Positions 7,534 through 15,677 of a stretch of DNA of 64,000 bases are shown one piece after another. The notes beneath the pieces were generated by a model. It worked only from the letters and a program-made list of their open reading frames with translations, had not been told where the DNA came from and searched no databases. Each line of letters opens with the position of its first letter. The first letter of the stretch is position 1. Location: assembly GCA_036264135.1 (NCBI GenBank), contig DATARN010000008.1, positions 1 to 64,000 on the forward strand, given 5' to 3'. The DNA comes from DATARN01 sp036264135. GTDB lineage: Bacteria; Actinomycetota; Acidimicrobiia; Acidimicrobiales; Palsa-688. The position numbers and the translations under genes were made by a program.

Positions 7534-8298
7534 TCAAGACGCCGCCTGCCCGAGGAGCCAGGAACACCAGGCCTCGACGCCCGAACCGGTCCGAGCACTG
7601 ACCTGGATGACGGTCGCCTGCGGGTTGACGGCGCGCAGGTTGGAGAGGAAGAGGTCAAGGTCGAAGTCGAGGTAGGGAAGAAGGTCGACCTTGTTGACGA
7701 CGACCACGTCGACCGCCCGGAACATCACCGGGTATTTGAGCGGCTTCTCCTCGCCTTCGGTGACGGCGTAAACCATGGCCTTGGCGTGCTCGCCGACGCG
7801 GAACTCGGCGGGGCACACCAGATTGCCCACGTTCTCAATCAGGAGGAGGTCGAGGTCGGCAAGCGGGAGGCGCTCCAGCCCCGAGCGGACCATCACCGCG
7901 TCCAGGTGGCACTCCCCGCCGAAGCCCTGGCTGGTGTTCACCAGTGACACCGCCGCCCCGAACCCCTCGAGCTGGTCGGCGTCGATGCTGGTAGCGATGT
8001 CGCCTTCGAGGATCCCGATGCGGGTGGTGCCGGCCAGGCCGGCCAACGTCTTCTTCAACAGGGTCGTCTTGCCCGCCCCCGGCGACGACATGAGGTTGAC
8101 GACGCGCACACCTGCGTCGGCGAAGTCCTTCTGGTTGGCGTCGGCGATGCGGTCGTTCTCGGACAGGATGTCCTCCAACACCTCAACGCGGGCCGTGCCC
8201 GTGGCCGTGTAGCCGCGGTGATCGCCGACGTCTCGAGGGGGAGCGTCGTGGTCATGGACATGCATCGTGCCGTCGGGGTGGGGGTGGAAACGACCCAT
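7534..8298 (-). CDS. hypB: Hydrogenase maturation GTPase HypB
   Basis: 254 aa. The N-terminal 30 residues are His-rich (FHPHPDG, MHVHDHD), a nickel-binding feature of many HypB proteins. P-loop SSPGAGKTT at about 71-79, the conserved Cys130-His131 metal site in GGECHLDA, and the guanine motif NKVDLL near 210. With HypA it inserts nickel into the hydrogenase large subunit. It starts 3 nt after the hypA stop on the same strand. The downstream tRNA-Val with the integrated element separates it from unrelated genes. Confidence 0.97.
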   Translation of the reverse strand: MGRFHPHPDGTMHVHDHDAPPRDVGDHRGYTATGTARVEVLEDILSENDRIADANQKDFADAGVRVVNLMSSPGAGKTTLLKKTLAGLAGTTRIGILEGDIATSIDADQLEGFGAAVSLVNTSQGFGGECHLDAVMVRSGLERLPLADLDLLLIENVGNLVCPAEFRVGEHAKAMVYAVTEGEEKPLKYPVMFRAVDVVVVNKVDLLPYLDFDLDLFLSNLRAVNPQATVIQVSARTGSGVEAWCSWLLGQAAS

Positions 8299-8301
8299 CG
8301 A

Positions 8302-8640
8302 TCAAACCTCCACAATCTCGAGCGAGACGACCATGAATTCCTGGCCGGTGAGCAAGGTCACACTGGTCCCGCCGCACCCCTCGCAGACCATGATCGGGAA
8401 GTCGAGCGTGCTGACGGCGTCGCAGGCGTGGCAGCGGATGGTCGCCGGCACCTGCTCGATCTCGAGGCGGCACCCCTCCAAGCCGGTGGCCTCGGTGACC
8501 ATCGTCCAGCAGAACTCCAGGGCGTCGGGAACGATCTGCCGGAAGTGGCCAACCCGGATGGCGACCGCCGCCACCGGCCGCCCGGTTGCCCGTTCTCGGA
8601 CCTTCTCGGCTATCGCTTCCGCGATCGACAGCTCGTGCAT
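8302..8640 (-). CDS. hypA: Hydrogenase nickel-incorporation protein HypA
   Basis: 112 aa, normal family length. It starts with the essential nickel-binding MHE (MHELSIAEAIAEKVRERATG) and has the zinc knuckle CHAC ... CEGC in the second half. HypA delivers Ni2+ to the large subunit together with HypB. It is the first gene of the hypAB pair. About 110 bp separates it from the small membrane-protein genes upstream, which may share the transcript. Confidence 0.97.
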   Translation of the reverse strand: MHELSIAEAIAEKVRERATGRPVAAVAIRVGHFRQIVPDALEFCWTMVTEATGLEGCRLEIEQVPATIRCHACDAVSTLDFPIMVCEGCGGTSVTLLTGQEFMVVSLEIVEV

Positions 8641-8750
8641 GGGCCGGCTCCTTCCCCGACCGACCCTACCCGGGACGGCGACGCGCGTCGGCCCTGGCGC
8701 GCCGGCGACGCCATCAGGACCGACGGTCGGTTCTTGGGATGCGGTAAGGC

Positions 8751-9008
8751 TCAGCCGGCGGCGAGAGCCTGCGCGTGGCCGACGGCGGTAGTCAGATTCC
8801 GGGCCGCGGCGTTGAGGTTGGCGTTAATGGCGTCGGCCCCGCCGCCGAGGATCTTGGTGTGTCCCTCGACGGCCTGGACGCCTCCGGAAATCTGGCCGAG
8901 AGTGTCGGCGACGTGCTGCAGCTTCTGGGTCAGGATCCCCAAGAACACCACGAGGATCAGCCAGAGGAACACAATGTCCGCAACGGTGAGCGCCACTCGA
9001 AGATGCAT
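8751..9008 (-). CDS. Small single-pass membrane protein, 85 aa
   Basis: The first 30 residues form one transmembrane helix (ALTVADIVFLWLILVVFLGI); the rest is a helix with hydrophobic spacing (QISGGVQAVEGHTKILGGGA, then INANLNAAARNLTTAVGHAQ). No known domain. A longer frame exists upstream, but its extra residues are Arg/His-rich shadow of the next gene, so ATG 9008 is preferred; it lies 2 nt after that gene's stop. Part of a set of similar membrane proteins lying between hypA and hypE. Confidence 0.75.
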   Translation of the reverse strand: MHLRVALTVADIVFLWLILVVFLGILTQKLQHVADTLGQISGGVQAVEGHTKILGGGADAINANLNAAARNLTTAVGHAQALAAG

Positions 9009-9010
9009 GT

Positions 9011-9289
9011 CTACCCCCTGAGAGACCCGAGCACGGCGGCGTGACGCCCCAGCTCGTCGCGGAGAACCCCGGCCAACTCGGCCGTCTGACCAAGTGCCGG
9101 GATCTTGGACGTGTTGCCGGCGATGCCGCCGGCGGTGTCGAGGATGCGGTCGACGTTCCGCGAGGCGTCGTTGACGAACGCCATCAAGAGGGACAGCAGG
9201 ACGATCACGACAAGACAGACCACCAGTCCCATGCCCAGCGTGATCCACCACATGGTGATGTGCTGTTGAGCCAATGCGAGCATTGTCAT
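9011..9289 (-). CDS. Small single-pass membrane protein, 92 aa
   Basis: ATG 9289 overlaps the preceding stop in an ATGA; an internal ATG lies two codons on. A transmembrane helix (ITLGMGLVVCLVVIVLLSLL) is followed by a helical tail containing IPALGQTAELAGVLRDELGR. That tail matches the tail of the 81-aa protein at 11037-11282 (IPKLLQTQRLVGVARQGVGA) in spacing and several identities, so the two look like paralogs. Function unknown. Confidence 0.75.
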   Translation of the reverse strand: MTMLALAQQHITMWWITLGMGLVVCLVVIVLLSLLMAFVNDASRNVDRILDTAGGIAGNTSKIPALGQTAELAGVLRDELGRHAAVLGSLRG

Positions 9290-9549
9290 CCGAATTTCGC
9301 CTCCAGTACGCCGCGAGCGGCAATGCAACATTCCGCGATGTCCTTCAATCCCGCGTTCACCTGAGGTACGTCACCGATGACGTTGGTGGCCAGCCGGGTC
9401 AGCTCGAGTTGTTCGTCGATCGCCGCCGCCTGAACCGAAATCTGGCGAGCCAACTTCATGATCCACGAGACGAACACGACGACAACGCCGATGACCACGA
9501 TCGCAAAGCCGAAGCCGACGTACCACCCAGTCAGTGCCACAGCGAGCAT
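9286..9549 (-). CDS. Small single-pass membrane protein, 87 aa
   Basis: Starts at ATG 9549 with a long transmembrane helix (GWYVGFGFAIVVIGVVVVFV), followed by an amphipathic helix (VSWIMKLARQISVQAAAIDE) and a tail ending VNAGLKDIAECCIAARGVLE, which carries two adjacent cysteines. First gene of a three-gene leftward operon with 4-nt and 2-nt junctions. It is divergent from the membrane-anchored protein at 9646. No known family. Confidence 0.75.
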   Translation of the reverse strand: MLAVALTGWYVGFGFAIVVIGVVVVFVSWIMKLARQISVQAAAIDEQLELTRLATNVIGDVPQVNAGLKDIAECCIAARGVLEAKFG

Positions 9550-9645
9550 TGCTGACCCCCTCCTTCGAGTGTCTGTAACAATAGGCGCACAACACACCAA
9601 GGTCAACGAGAGGTTGGCCGTAAGTCGAGGTTCGGAGTACGCGGC

Positions 9646-10413
9646 ATGGCAGTAAACGGTTCGTCCGGGAACGAAGATCCGGAAGGCAAGGAAATTCCGG
9701 ACGATGACGAGCTTGATGATGTCGATCGGCCACGATCAATCCCGGCGAATTCCGGGTCGAACGGCGCTCGTCGCCGTCTCCCGCTGATTCTCATAGGACT
9801 GGTCGTCATCGCTGCAATTGCGCTGGTCGTCGTCGTGCTCACCAACGGGTCGTCGTCCAAGTCGGCGGCCCCGCCAACCACGACCCAGACCACCGATGCC
9901 AACGGTTGCACGACGCCTCCCGCCGCCCACGGCCCGGCGCTACCGACGGGGGGCCCGTTGGCCAACTTTCAGGACCAGCAGGCCAAATTCACCCTCAGCT
10001 ATCCCGCCGCCTGGAAGGAGGTCAAGTCCACCGATCCCAACGTGCCGCTACTGATCCACATCCGGTCGGACACCCTCGACACCGTCCTTGTCCGGGTCCT
10101 CCCCACGCAGGCGACGGTCGATACCACCAATGAGGCCAGCATCAAGTCCTTTACCGACGCGGTAATCAGCGGCACCAAGGTCAACGTCTTGAAGCAGCAG
10201 CCCATCACCATCAATGGACTGCTCGGGTACTACTACTTCTACGCCCTGCCGCCCAACCCGTGCTACCCCAACATCACCCTCGTGCACTCCCACTTCTTCC
10301 TGTTCCCACCGCACGAGATGCTGGACCTGGTGTTCCAGGCCACCGACACGGACTTCGCTCCCCTCGCCAGCAGCTTCGACCAGGTCATCAACAGCGTGCG
10401 GGCCACCGCCTAG
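9646..10413 (+). CDS. Membrane-anchored protein with PsbP/DUF1795-like extracytoplasmic domain
   Basis: 255 aa: an acidic cytoplasmic N-terminus (about 1-40), an Arg cluster, one transmembrane helix (LPLILIGLVVIAAIALVVVV), a Ser/Thr/Pro linker with a single Cys, and an outer domain from about residue 105 (AKFTLSYPAAWKEVKSTDPN ... FDQVINSVRA). The 'F-x-x-x-Y-P-x-x-W' opening and the closing 'F-x-x-I-x-x-S-x-x' helix match PsbP/Mog1-fold lipoprotein-like domains (LpqN/DUF1795 type) of actinobacteria. It is the only plus-strand gene in this block. Role unknown. Confidence 0.7.
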   Translation: MAVNGSSGNEDPEGKEIPDDDELDDVDRPRSIPANSGSNGARRRLPLILIGLVVIAAIALVVVVLTNGSSSKSAAPPTTTQTTDANGCTTPPAAHGPALPTGGPLANFQDQQAKFTLSYPAAWKEVKSTDPNVPLLIHIRSDTLDTVLVRVLPTQATVDTTNEASIKSFTDAVISGTKVNVLKQQPITINGLLGYYYFYALPPNPCYPNITLVHSHFFLFPPHEMLDLVFQATDTDFAPLASSFDQVINSVRATA

Positions 10414-10470
10414 GGCCACAAGAGGGACCGACCCTCAGCCCGGCACGAAACGTCGCTGGCTGCGCGGAAA

Positions 10471-10501
10471 GGCCCGTCGCCGATGGTCTCGACGACGGGC
10501 C
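10471..10501. terminator. Candidate bidirectional terminator
   Basis: GGCCCGTCG (10471-10479) pairs with CGACGGGCC (10493-10501) across a 13-nt loop, between two convergent genes ending at 10413 and 10524. No T-run follows, so termination is inferred from position and stem strength. Confidence 0.5.
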
Positions 10502-10523
10502 CTCCACTGCAACACTGCGGCGT

Positions 10524-10991
10524 CTAGTACCGCCGGCGATGAACCGGAGGCGGGGTCTGCGGCCCGCTTCGTGTCTCAGGCTCGGCAAAGGTCTGCGTCG
10601 CCTCACGCCGGGCGGGCCCCGCCGCCGGGGCGGGCGCCGGCGCCGCGGCGGCGGCCGCCCGAGCGGGTGCCGGGGCGGCGGCCGCCCGAGGGGGTGCCGG
10701 AGCGGCGGCCGCCCGAGTGGCGGCGGCGCGAGCCGGTGCCGGACCGCCGCTGGTCGCCAGGCTGATAAGGCCGTGCAACGCGCCCTGGATGGCCCCGACA
10801 TCCCTGGCAATTGCGCCTACGACCTCGGGGGCGGGCTTCACCTGACCGGCGATGCCGGTGACCATCCCCAGGATGGTGTCGAGCTCCCCGGTGATCTGCT
10901 GGAGACTCACCGCCATGGAGATCAGCCATACGGCGGTACCCAGGACGAGGATCGTCGCGATGGCGATTGTGCCGATTGCAGCCGATGCCAT
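10524..10991 (-). CDS. Single-pass membrane protein with Ala/Pro-rich tail
   Basis: 155 aa. N-terminal transmembrane helix (IGTIAIATILVLGTAVWLIS) and a helical region (QQITGELDTILGMVTGIAGQ) like those of its neighbours, then about 60 residues of almost pure Ala/Pro/Arg (repeats of the type AAAPAPARAAA) and a Pro-rich end. The tail resembles a flexible spacer or a heparin-binding-hemagglutinin-like Ala/Pro segment. It lies 45 bp downstream of the 81-aa gene. Function unknown. Confidence 0.7.
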   Translation of the reverse strand: MASAAIGTIAIATILVLGTAVWLISMAVSLQQITGELDTILGMVTGIAGQVKPAPEVVGAIARDVGAIQGALHGLISLATSGGPAPARAAATRAAAAPAPPRAAAAPAPARAAAAAAPAPAPAAGPARREATQTFAEPETRSGPQTPPPVHRRRY

Positions 10992-11036
10992 TACCTCACT
11001 CCTTCTTGGATCTTTTGGTGACTGGACATGGCGGGA

Positions 11037-11282
11037 TCACAGCAACTCTGTGATCGCAGCGCCGTAGGCGCCGACGCCCTGGCGGGCCACGCCGACCAGA
11101 CGTTGCGTTTGCAGAAGCTTGGGAATGGCATCAAGATTCCGGCTCAGCGCCGTGCCGTGCTCGATGATGTCATTTGCGTGCATCCGGATCTCTCCGACCG
11201 GCTTCATGGACCGGAACTCGAAGACGAACAAGATGATCGTTACGACCGCCAAAACGAGGTTGCCGATCCACCAAAGACCCAC
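11037..11282 (-). CDS. Small single-pass membrane protein, 81 aa
   Basis: Transmembrane helix at the very N-terminus (WWIGNLVLAVVTIILFVFEF), then a short helical domain containing IPKLLQTQRLVGVARQGVGA, which aligns with the tail of the 92-aa protein at 9011-9289. It lies just downstream of a strong terminator (11354-11387), so a separate promoter must lie in 11283-11353. No known family. Confidence 0.75.
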   Translation of the reverse strand: MGLWWIGNLVLAVVTIILFVFEFRSMKPVGEIRMHANDIIEHGTALSRNLDAIPKLLQTQRLVGVARQGVGAYGAAITELL

Positions 11283-11353
11283 GGTCGAGACCCCCCTTGA
11301 AAGGCCGGTTTCTCACCGGCACCGCGAAGTGTATATGCAGCCACCTGAAAAGA

Positions 11354-11387
11354 AAAGGGGCACGGTGGCGAACCACCGTGCCCCTTT
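11354..11387. terminator. Strong intrinsic terminator, bidirectional
   Basis: A 15-bp perfect stem, AAAGGGGCACGGTGG (11354-11368) with its complement at 11373-11387, a CGAA loop, and T-runs on both sides when read on either strand. It lies 23 bp beyond the stop of the leftward gene ending at 11410 and closes the 13462-11410 operon. Confidence 0.92.
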
Positions 11388-11409
11388 CTTTTACTTCACT
11401 ACTTCTTTC

Positions 11410-12078
11410 CTACGCCCCCGAACAGATCGGTCCGAGGACCGGGAGTACGGAGGCCACCTTGACCGGGTGATCGGCGCAGATGTCCTTCGCCTGCGTCAGG
11501 ATCCCCCCGGCCAGGCCGGTGATGGTCCCGGTGTCGCCCTTGATGGCGACCACCAAGTTGTCGATGGTCGCTGCTTGGCCGTTGATCGTGGCGATGATCG
11601 ATCGGATCGTCGTCACGTCGGAGTTGACCCCGCTCAGACTGGCGTTGATGGAGTTGACCGAGGATCCGATCGTCCCAACCAGGCCTCCGATGGAGTGCAC
11701 CGTCCCGTTGATCGACTGCGCGGTCTGCAGGATGCTCGTCACCGACGTGTTGATGCTTCCCACCGCGGTGAGGATCTGCCCAGCTTGAGCACTCAGCGGC
11801 TGGGCCGCATCGTTGATCTGCTTGGCAATGTTCTCCGTCTGGGTCAGTACCGGTAGTTCGGTGCTCGGGCAGTTGGCCAGGTTGTTCGGATCACAGCCCG
11901 TCTGCAGGTGCTTGTTGGCACCCTGAACGGATCCCGTGATGTCGACAACCCGAGTCTGGATCTGCTGAGCCGCGGTCAGCGTTCGGGTCAACATGATGAC
12001 TGCGATGAGGGCCCAAACGATGACGATGGTCAGGATCACCCCCACCAGCCCTCTCTCGTCGTGGCTTCGTGGGGTCAT
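11410..12078 (-). CDS. Membrane-anchored helical-repeat protein, 222 aa
   Basis: A short basic N-terminus, a transmembrane helix (GVILTIVIVWALIAVIMLTR) and about 170 outer residues dominated by Ile/Val/Asn/Ser/Thr repeats (INTSVTSILQTAQSINGTVH, VNSINASLSGVNSDVTTIRS). A small Cys-containing insert (TGCDPNNLANCPS) and a Cys near the end (GPICSGA) suggest disulfides outside the membrane. The repeat spacing resembles long helical bundles such as chemoreceptor stalks, without their signature. It overlaps the next upstream gene by 4 nt (ATGA). Function unknown. Confidence 0.75.
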   Translation of the reverse strand: MTPRSHDERGLVGVILTIVIVWALIAVIMLTRTLTAAQQIQTRVVDITGSVQGANKHLQTGCDPNNLANCPSTELPVLTQTENIAKQINDAAQPLSAQAGQILTAVGSINTSVTSILQTAQSINGTVHSIGGLVGTIGSSVNSINASLSGVNSDVTTIRSIIATINGQAATIDNLVVAIKGDTGTITGLAGGILTQAKDICADHPVKVASVLPVLGPICSGA

Positions 12079-12806
12079 GAGCAGCCCCTGTGCCCCTGGA
12101 CGCCGGTGACGAGTGACGGGAGGTTGTCCACCAGGGTGACGACCGGGCCGTTGCAGATGCCCTTCAGCTGGACGTTGATGCCCGGCACCTGGCTGGATCC
12201 GACATTGTTGGTGTCGGCCCGGGCCGAGTTCAGGACGGTGTTGGCCGCCTCAACTCTCGGGAAGATGTTCTGGACACCGGTCTGGTTGGCACCGCACGCC
12301 CCCGGCGAGTTCGAGCACTGTCCGGCCGGGAGGTTGGCGGCGTTCAACGTGGCGTTGATGCTGCCGGCGGTGGACAACACGGTCTGGAGAACACCCGAGG
12401 TGTTGACCAGTGACCCGGAGGTCACCACCAACGAGCTCGACGTGTCCTTCAGTGATGCGTCCACCGACACCAGGCTGGTGTTGATCGAGGTCAGGCCGCC
12501 GATGATGGCGGTGGCCTGACCGGGGATCGGCTTCAGGGCGGTATCGATGCTGGTCAGCGTGTCGCTCACGTTCTTGATCTGACCGGGGAGGGTCTGAACG
12601 TGGCCGCCGGCGCCCGACACTGCGGTGCTGGCGACGCCCAGGTTCTTGTTGATGTTGGCCAGGGAGTTGGTGATGAAGATCAGGTAGAAGACCACCACCA
12701 GGACCACCACGGCGAGCAAGACGACCCACACCGTGAGCCACCGGCTCAGGTAGCGGGCTTGGTCGCGGTCGGCACTTTGGAGCCGGGTTGATGTTGCTGC
12801 AGCCAT
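12075..12806 (-). CDS. Membrane-anchored helical-repeat protein, 243 aa
   Basis: Same plan as its neighbours: about 20 cytoplasmic residues, a transmembrane helix (WVVLLAVVVLVVVFYLIFIT), then a repeat-rich outer region (LTSINTSLVSVDASLKDTSS, LQTVLSTAGSINATLNAANL), a Cys pair in GQCSNSPGACGANQ and a final Cys (GHRGCS). The C-terminal segment ICNGPVVTLVDNLPSLVTGV parallels the end of the 222-aa protein, so these are likely paralogs from tandem duplication. Middle gene of a three-gene operon. Confidence 0.75.
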   Translation of the reverse strand: MAAATSTRLQSADRDQARYLSRWLTVWVVLLAVVVLVVVFYLIFITNSLANINKNLGVASTAVSGAGGHVQTLPGQIKNVSDTLTSIDTALKPIPGQATAIIGGLTSINTSLVSVDASLKDTSSSLVVTSGSLVNTSGVLQTVLSTAGSINATLNAANLPAGQCSNSPGACGANQTGVQNIFPRVEAANTVLNSARADTNNVGSSQVPGINVQLKGICNGPVVTLVDNLPSLVTGVQGHRGCS

Positions 12807-12820
12807 TGCGCGCTCGCCTC

Positions 12821-13462
12821 CTAGCAGCCTGTACCGGCGGAGTTGCCGCCGAGGTCATGGTTGATGCATCCGCCGAACCTGAGCGCCGCGGTAAGGCCGG
12901 TGCTGCCACCGCCGACGATGACGCCGGTGTCACCCTTGATCTGCTGGGCCACGAGGACCGTCTTGTCCAGATCCTGGTTGATGATGACGACGCCACTCTT
13001 GATCGAGTTGGCGACCGCCAGGATCGACGACGCCGTCGAGTTGATCCCGTTGGCGGTGCTGTTGATGGCACCGGCCGAGCCGTTGATCGTCTTGGCGGTT
13101 CCATCGATCGTGCTCGCCGAGCCGTTGATCGACTTGCCGAGATTGTCGATCGAGCCGGCCAAGTCGACGATCTGCGCCAGCTCACCCTGCAACGGCTTGG
13201 CCGTCGCCAGGATGGACGACGCCGTCTTGTTGGTCGCCGTCAACTGGAGGATCGAATCGGTGTTGTCATTGATGCCACGACCGGTCTTCTGGATGGTCGC
13301 CGCCTTACCATTGATGGATTCTGCGGTCGATGCTGTCCTCTGGAGCAACACCACCGCGATCACCAGAACTACCAGGACGACAACCAGCAGTAACCCGCTG
13401 CTTACCGCCTGACCAGTCTCGTCACGCCTGCGGCCTCTGGCCACCAAGCCCCCTTTCAACAT
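12821..13462 (-). CDS. Membrane-anchored helical-repeat protein, 213 aa
   Basis: First gene of the operon. A basic N-terminus (LVARGRRRDE), a transmembrane helix (LLLVVVLVVLVIAVVLLQRT) and an outer stretch with near-regular INGSA/INSTA repeats (INGSASTIDGTAKTINGSAG, INSTANGINSTASSILAVAN). It ends in a Gly/Cys tail (GGNSAGTGC). The Asn-Gly/Ser-Thr repeats give many N-x-S/T sequons, though glycosylation cannot be inferred. No known family. Confidence 0.75.
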   Translation of the reverse strand: MLKGGLVARGRRRDETGQAVSSGLLLVVVLVVLVIAVVLLQRTASTAESINGKAATIQKTGRGINDNTDSILQLTATNKTASSILATAKPLQGELAQIVDLAGSIDNLGKSINGSASTIDGTAKTINGSAGAINSTANGINSTASSILAVANSIKSGVVIINQDLDKTVLVAQQIKGDTGVIVGGGSTGLTAALRFGGCINHDLGGNSAGTGC

Positions 13463-13875
13463 TGGGAAGAGTCGGGGAGGGCACGCAGGGCCTGCGGCCG
13501 TTTCCCCCTTGTAGTGCTTGTGCTGCTGGTACTCCGCTTCGTGGCTTTCCTACCTGGCATGGTGCTTGGAGATGAGAAGCCCGGATCGGTGTTCCGGCGC
13601 ACTGTATTCCAAGGGTGACATTTCAGGCAAGTATGACCCGATTCGTGCAGTTTGCGCCGGAAGACCCGCCGCAGAGCGAACCGTAAGACGTTTCCCCAGG
13701 TACAGCATCCCCCAAAAGGTGGAGCGCATGGGGGATGACTAGTTACTTCTGACTAGTCACAGCCGTTTGCGACGAACCGGCCGAACGCGCACGGGCCCCG
13801 GGCGGCCCGGGCGCGACGAAACAACCGCGGCGCCAGCCCGATGCCGGCGCGGAGGACAGAAGTCCGGAAAAGGGG
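13463..13875. promoter_or_regulatory. 413-bp gap with inverted repeat; upstream of the helical-repeat operon
   Basis: No credible gene on either strand. It should hold the promoter of the leftward 13462-11410 operon and the end of the hypF-hypE transcript. A notable feature is an inverted repeat TGACTAGT (13736-13743) / ACTAGTCA (13752-13759) with an 8-nt spacer, in an otherwise GC-rich setting; a GC-rich foldback region lies near 13785-13815 and may terminate hypE. Confidence 0.45.
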
Positions 13876-14997
13876 TCAGCAGATGCGCGGCAGCGGATCG
13901 CCGACGAGCATGTCGACGATGCGAGTGCCGCCGAACGGCGTGACCTGCACCACCAGGCCGGGGGGATCGGCGACCATCTCCCCCACCACCGCGGCGTCGG
14001 CGCCGAGCGGGTCGGCCCGCAGCGCGGCGACGGCGGCCGCCGCCTCGGCGGCGGGCACGATCGCCACGAACTTGCCTTCGTTGGCCACGTACAACGGGTC
14101 GATACCCAGCATGTCGCACGCCCCGCCGACGACGGCCTTGATGGGCATGGCCACCTCGTCGAGGCGAACGGTGAGGTTGCAGTCCCGCGCCAGCTCGTTG
14201 CACACCGTGCCCAGGCCGCCTCGGGTGGCGTCACGCAACCACCGGGTGCCAGGGGCGGCGGCCAGTAAGACCTCGACCAGACCGCTGAGGGCGGCGGTGT
14301 CGCTCTCGACATAGGCATCGAGGGCCAGGTCGCCCCGGGCCAGCATCACCGCGGTGCCGTGGTCGCCGATGGAGCCCGACACGATCACGGCGTCTCCTGC
14401 CTGCACCCGCGTGGCGGTCAGATCCCGACCCGGCGGGATGAGCCCGACGCCGGCGGTGTTGATGTACACCCCGTCGGCGGCGCCGCGGTTGACGACCTTG
14501 GTGTCGCCGGTGACGATCGACACCCCGGCGCGGAGTGCGGCCGCGGCCATATCGGCGACCACCTCGCGGAGCGACTCGATGGCGAATCCCTCTTCGATCA
14601 CGAAGGCGGCCGAGAGAGCAAGGGGCCGGGCTCCCATCATGGCTAGGTCGTTGACTGTGCCGTTGACCGCCAGGTCGCCAATCGACCCACCGGGGAAATG
14701 CAGCGGCTTCACCACGAACGAGTCGGTCGAGAAGGCCAGCCGCTCACCGGTGGGCAGCGTCAGCACGGCGGCGTCGGTCTGCAGGCCCGAAGTCGAGTGG
14801 GCGAACGCCGGCAGGAACACCTGATCCAACAGCGCCGCCGACGCCTTGCCGCCCGCCCCGTGGGCCGAGGTGACGACCTCGTCGAGCAGCCGCGGCTTGC
14901 GCCGGCGGAAGGCCTCGATACGGTCGAAGACCGCTTCCTCCCGCTCCCGCTCCGGACCTTGGGCCGGCTCGGCGACCTCGTCGGTGACGTCGGTCAT
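13876..14997 (-). CDS. hypE: Hydrogenase maturation protein HypE
   Basis: 373 aa with the AIR-synthetase-like fold. Ends in the conserved PRIC, whose C-terminal Cys is carbamoylated and dehydrated to the thiocyanate that becomes the active-site CN ligands. Motifs seen: AHGAGGKAS near the start, FSTDSFVVKPLHFPGGSIGD, and TGDTKVVNRGAADGVY. ATG 14997 is chosen because the upstream 45 residues belong to another frame; it overlaps the preceding SIS gene by 4 nt. It works with HypF, which supplies carbamoyl groups from the same operon. Confidence 0.97.
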   Translation of the reverse strand: MTDVTDEVAEPAQGPEREREEAVFDRIEAFRRRKPRLLDEVVTSAHGAGGKASAALLDQVFLPAFAHSTSGLQTDAAVLTLPTGERLAFSTDSFVVKPLHFPGGSIGDLAVNGTVNDLAMMGARPLALSAAFVIEEGFAIESLREVVADMAAAALRAGVSIVTGDTKVVNRGAADGVYINTAGVGLIPPGRDLTATRVQAGDAVIVSGSIGDHGTAVMLARGDLALDAYVESDTAALSGLVEVLLAAAPGTRWLRDATRGGLGTVCNELARDCNLTVRLDEVAMPIKAVVGGACDMLGIDPLYVANEGKFVAIVPAAEAAAAVAALRADPLGADAAVVGEMVADPPGLVVQVTPFGGTRIVDMLVGDPLPRIC

Positions 14998-15677
14998 TGG
15001 AAGCTCCCTTCGCGCCCGTTGGGCGTGGACTGGGCCATCAGGTTGCGCTGCACGACCGACCACAGCTCGAACACCAGCGCGTCCTGCGACTCTTGGATGC
15101 GGTGGACGCTGTCGGAGTGCACGACCAGGCAAAAGTCGACCGTGTCGTTGTTGGCCATGGCCCCGCCGGCGTACCCGGCCAGGCCGATGGTCAGCAGCCC
15201 ACGGTGCTTGGCCTCGGCGAAGGCCTTCATGACGTTTTCCGAGTTGCCGCTGGTGGACAGGCCCATGGCCATGTCTCCTGACCGGGCGTGGGCGATCAGC
15301 TGGCGGGAGAAGACCAGCTCGAAGCCCACATCGTTGGCCAGAGCGGTCAGCACCGCCCGGTCGTCAACCAGCGGCCACGCCGGCAGCGGCCGGCCGCCGA
15401 TCGGGTGGCGGAACATTTGGGCCGTCATCTCGGCGTCGGTGGCACTGCCGCCGTTACCGAAGGTGTACAGCCGGCCGCCGGCGGCGAAGCGCGAGGCCAT
15501 GTCGGCGCCGAGAGCGGCGATGACGGGCTCCCACTCCTTCAGGGTGGCCAGCTGGAGCCGGCGGCTCTGCGCCATCTTGGCCCGGGCCGACGCAGCCAGG
15601 TCGACGAGGAGCGACTCGGAGTCGCGCTCCTCGGAATCGATGAACGGGTAAAGGAAGTTGGTGGGTTCGGCGGTCAT
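14994..15677 (-). CDS. SIS-domain sugar-phosphate isomerase (GmhA-like)
   Basis: 227 aa. SIS signatures YTFGNGGSATDAEMTAQMFR and MGLSTSGNSENVMKAFAEAK match the sedoheptulose-7-phosphate isomerase (GmhA) subgroup. It is embedded between the SIS-HypC fusion and hypE with 4-nt overlaps at both ends, so it is made with the maturation proteins. Sedoheptulose phosphate also belongs to the Calvin cycle, but the sugar used here is unknown. A role in hydrogenase maturation is suggested only by the operon. Confidence 0.88.
   Translation of the reverse strand: MTAEPTNFLYPFIDSEERDSESLLVDLAASARAKMAQSRRLQLATLKEWEPVIAALGADMASRFAAGGRLYTFGNGGSATDAEMTAQMFRHPIGGRPLPAWPLVDDRAVLTALANDVGFELVFSRQLIAHARSGDMAMGLSTSGNSENVMKAFAEAKHRGLLTIGLAGYAGGAMANNDTVDFCLVVHSDSVHRIQESQDALVFELWSVVQRNLMAQSTPNGREGSFQ

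Noticed and set aside
12250..13185. A 311-aa Arg/Ser-rich protein on the minus strand
   Set aside because: It is a frame shadow across two real genes (12075-12806 and 12821-13462) that have proper starts, membrane helices and operon junctions.
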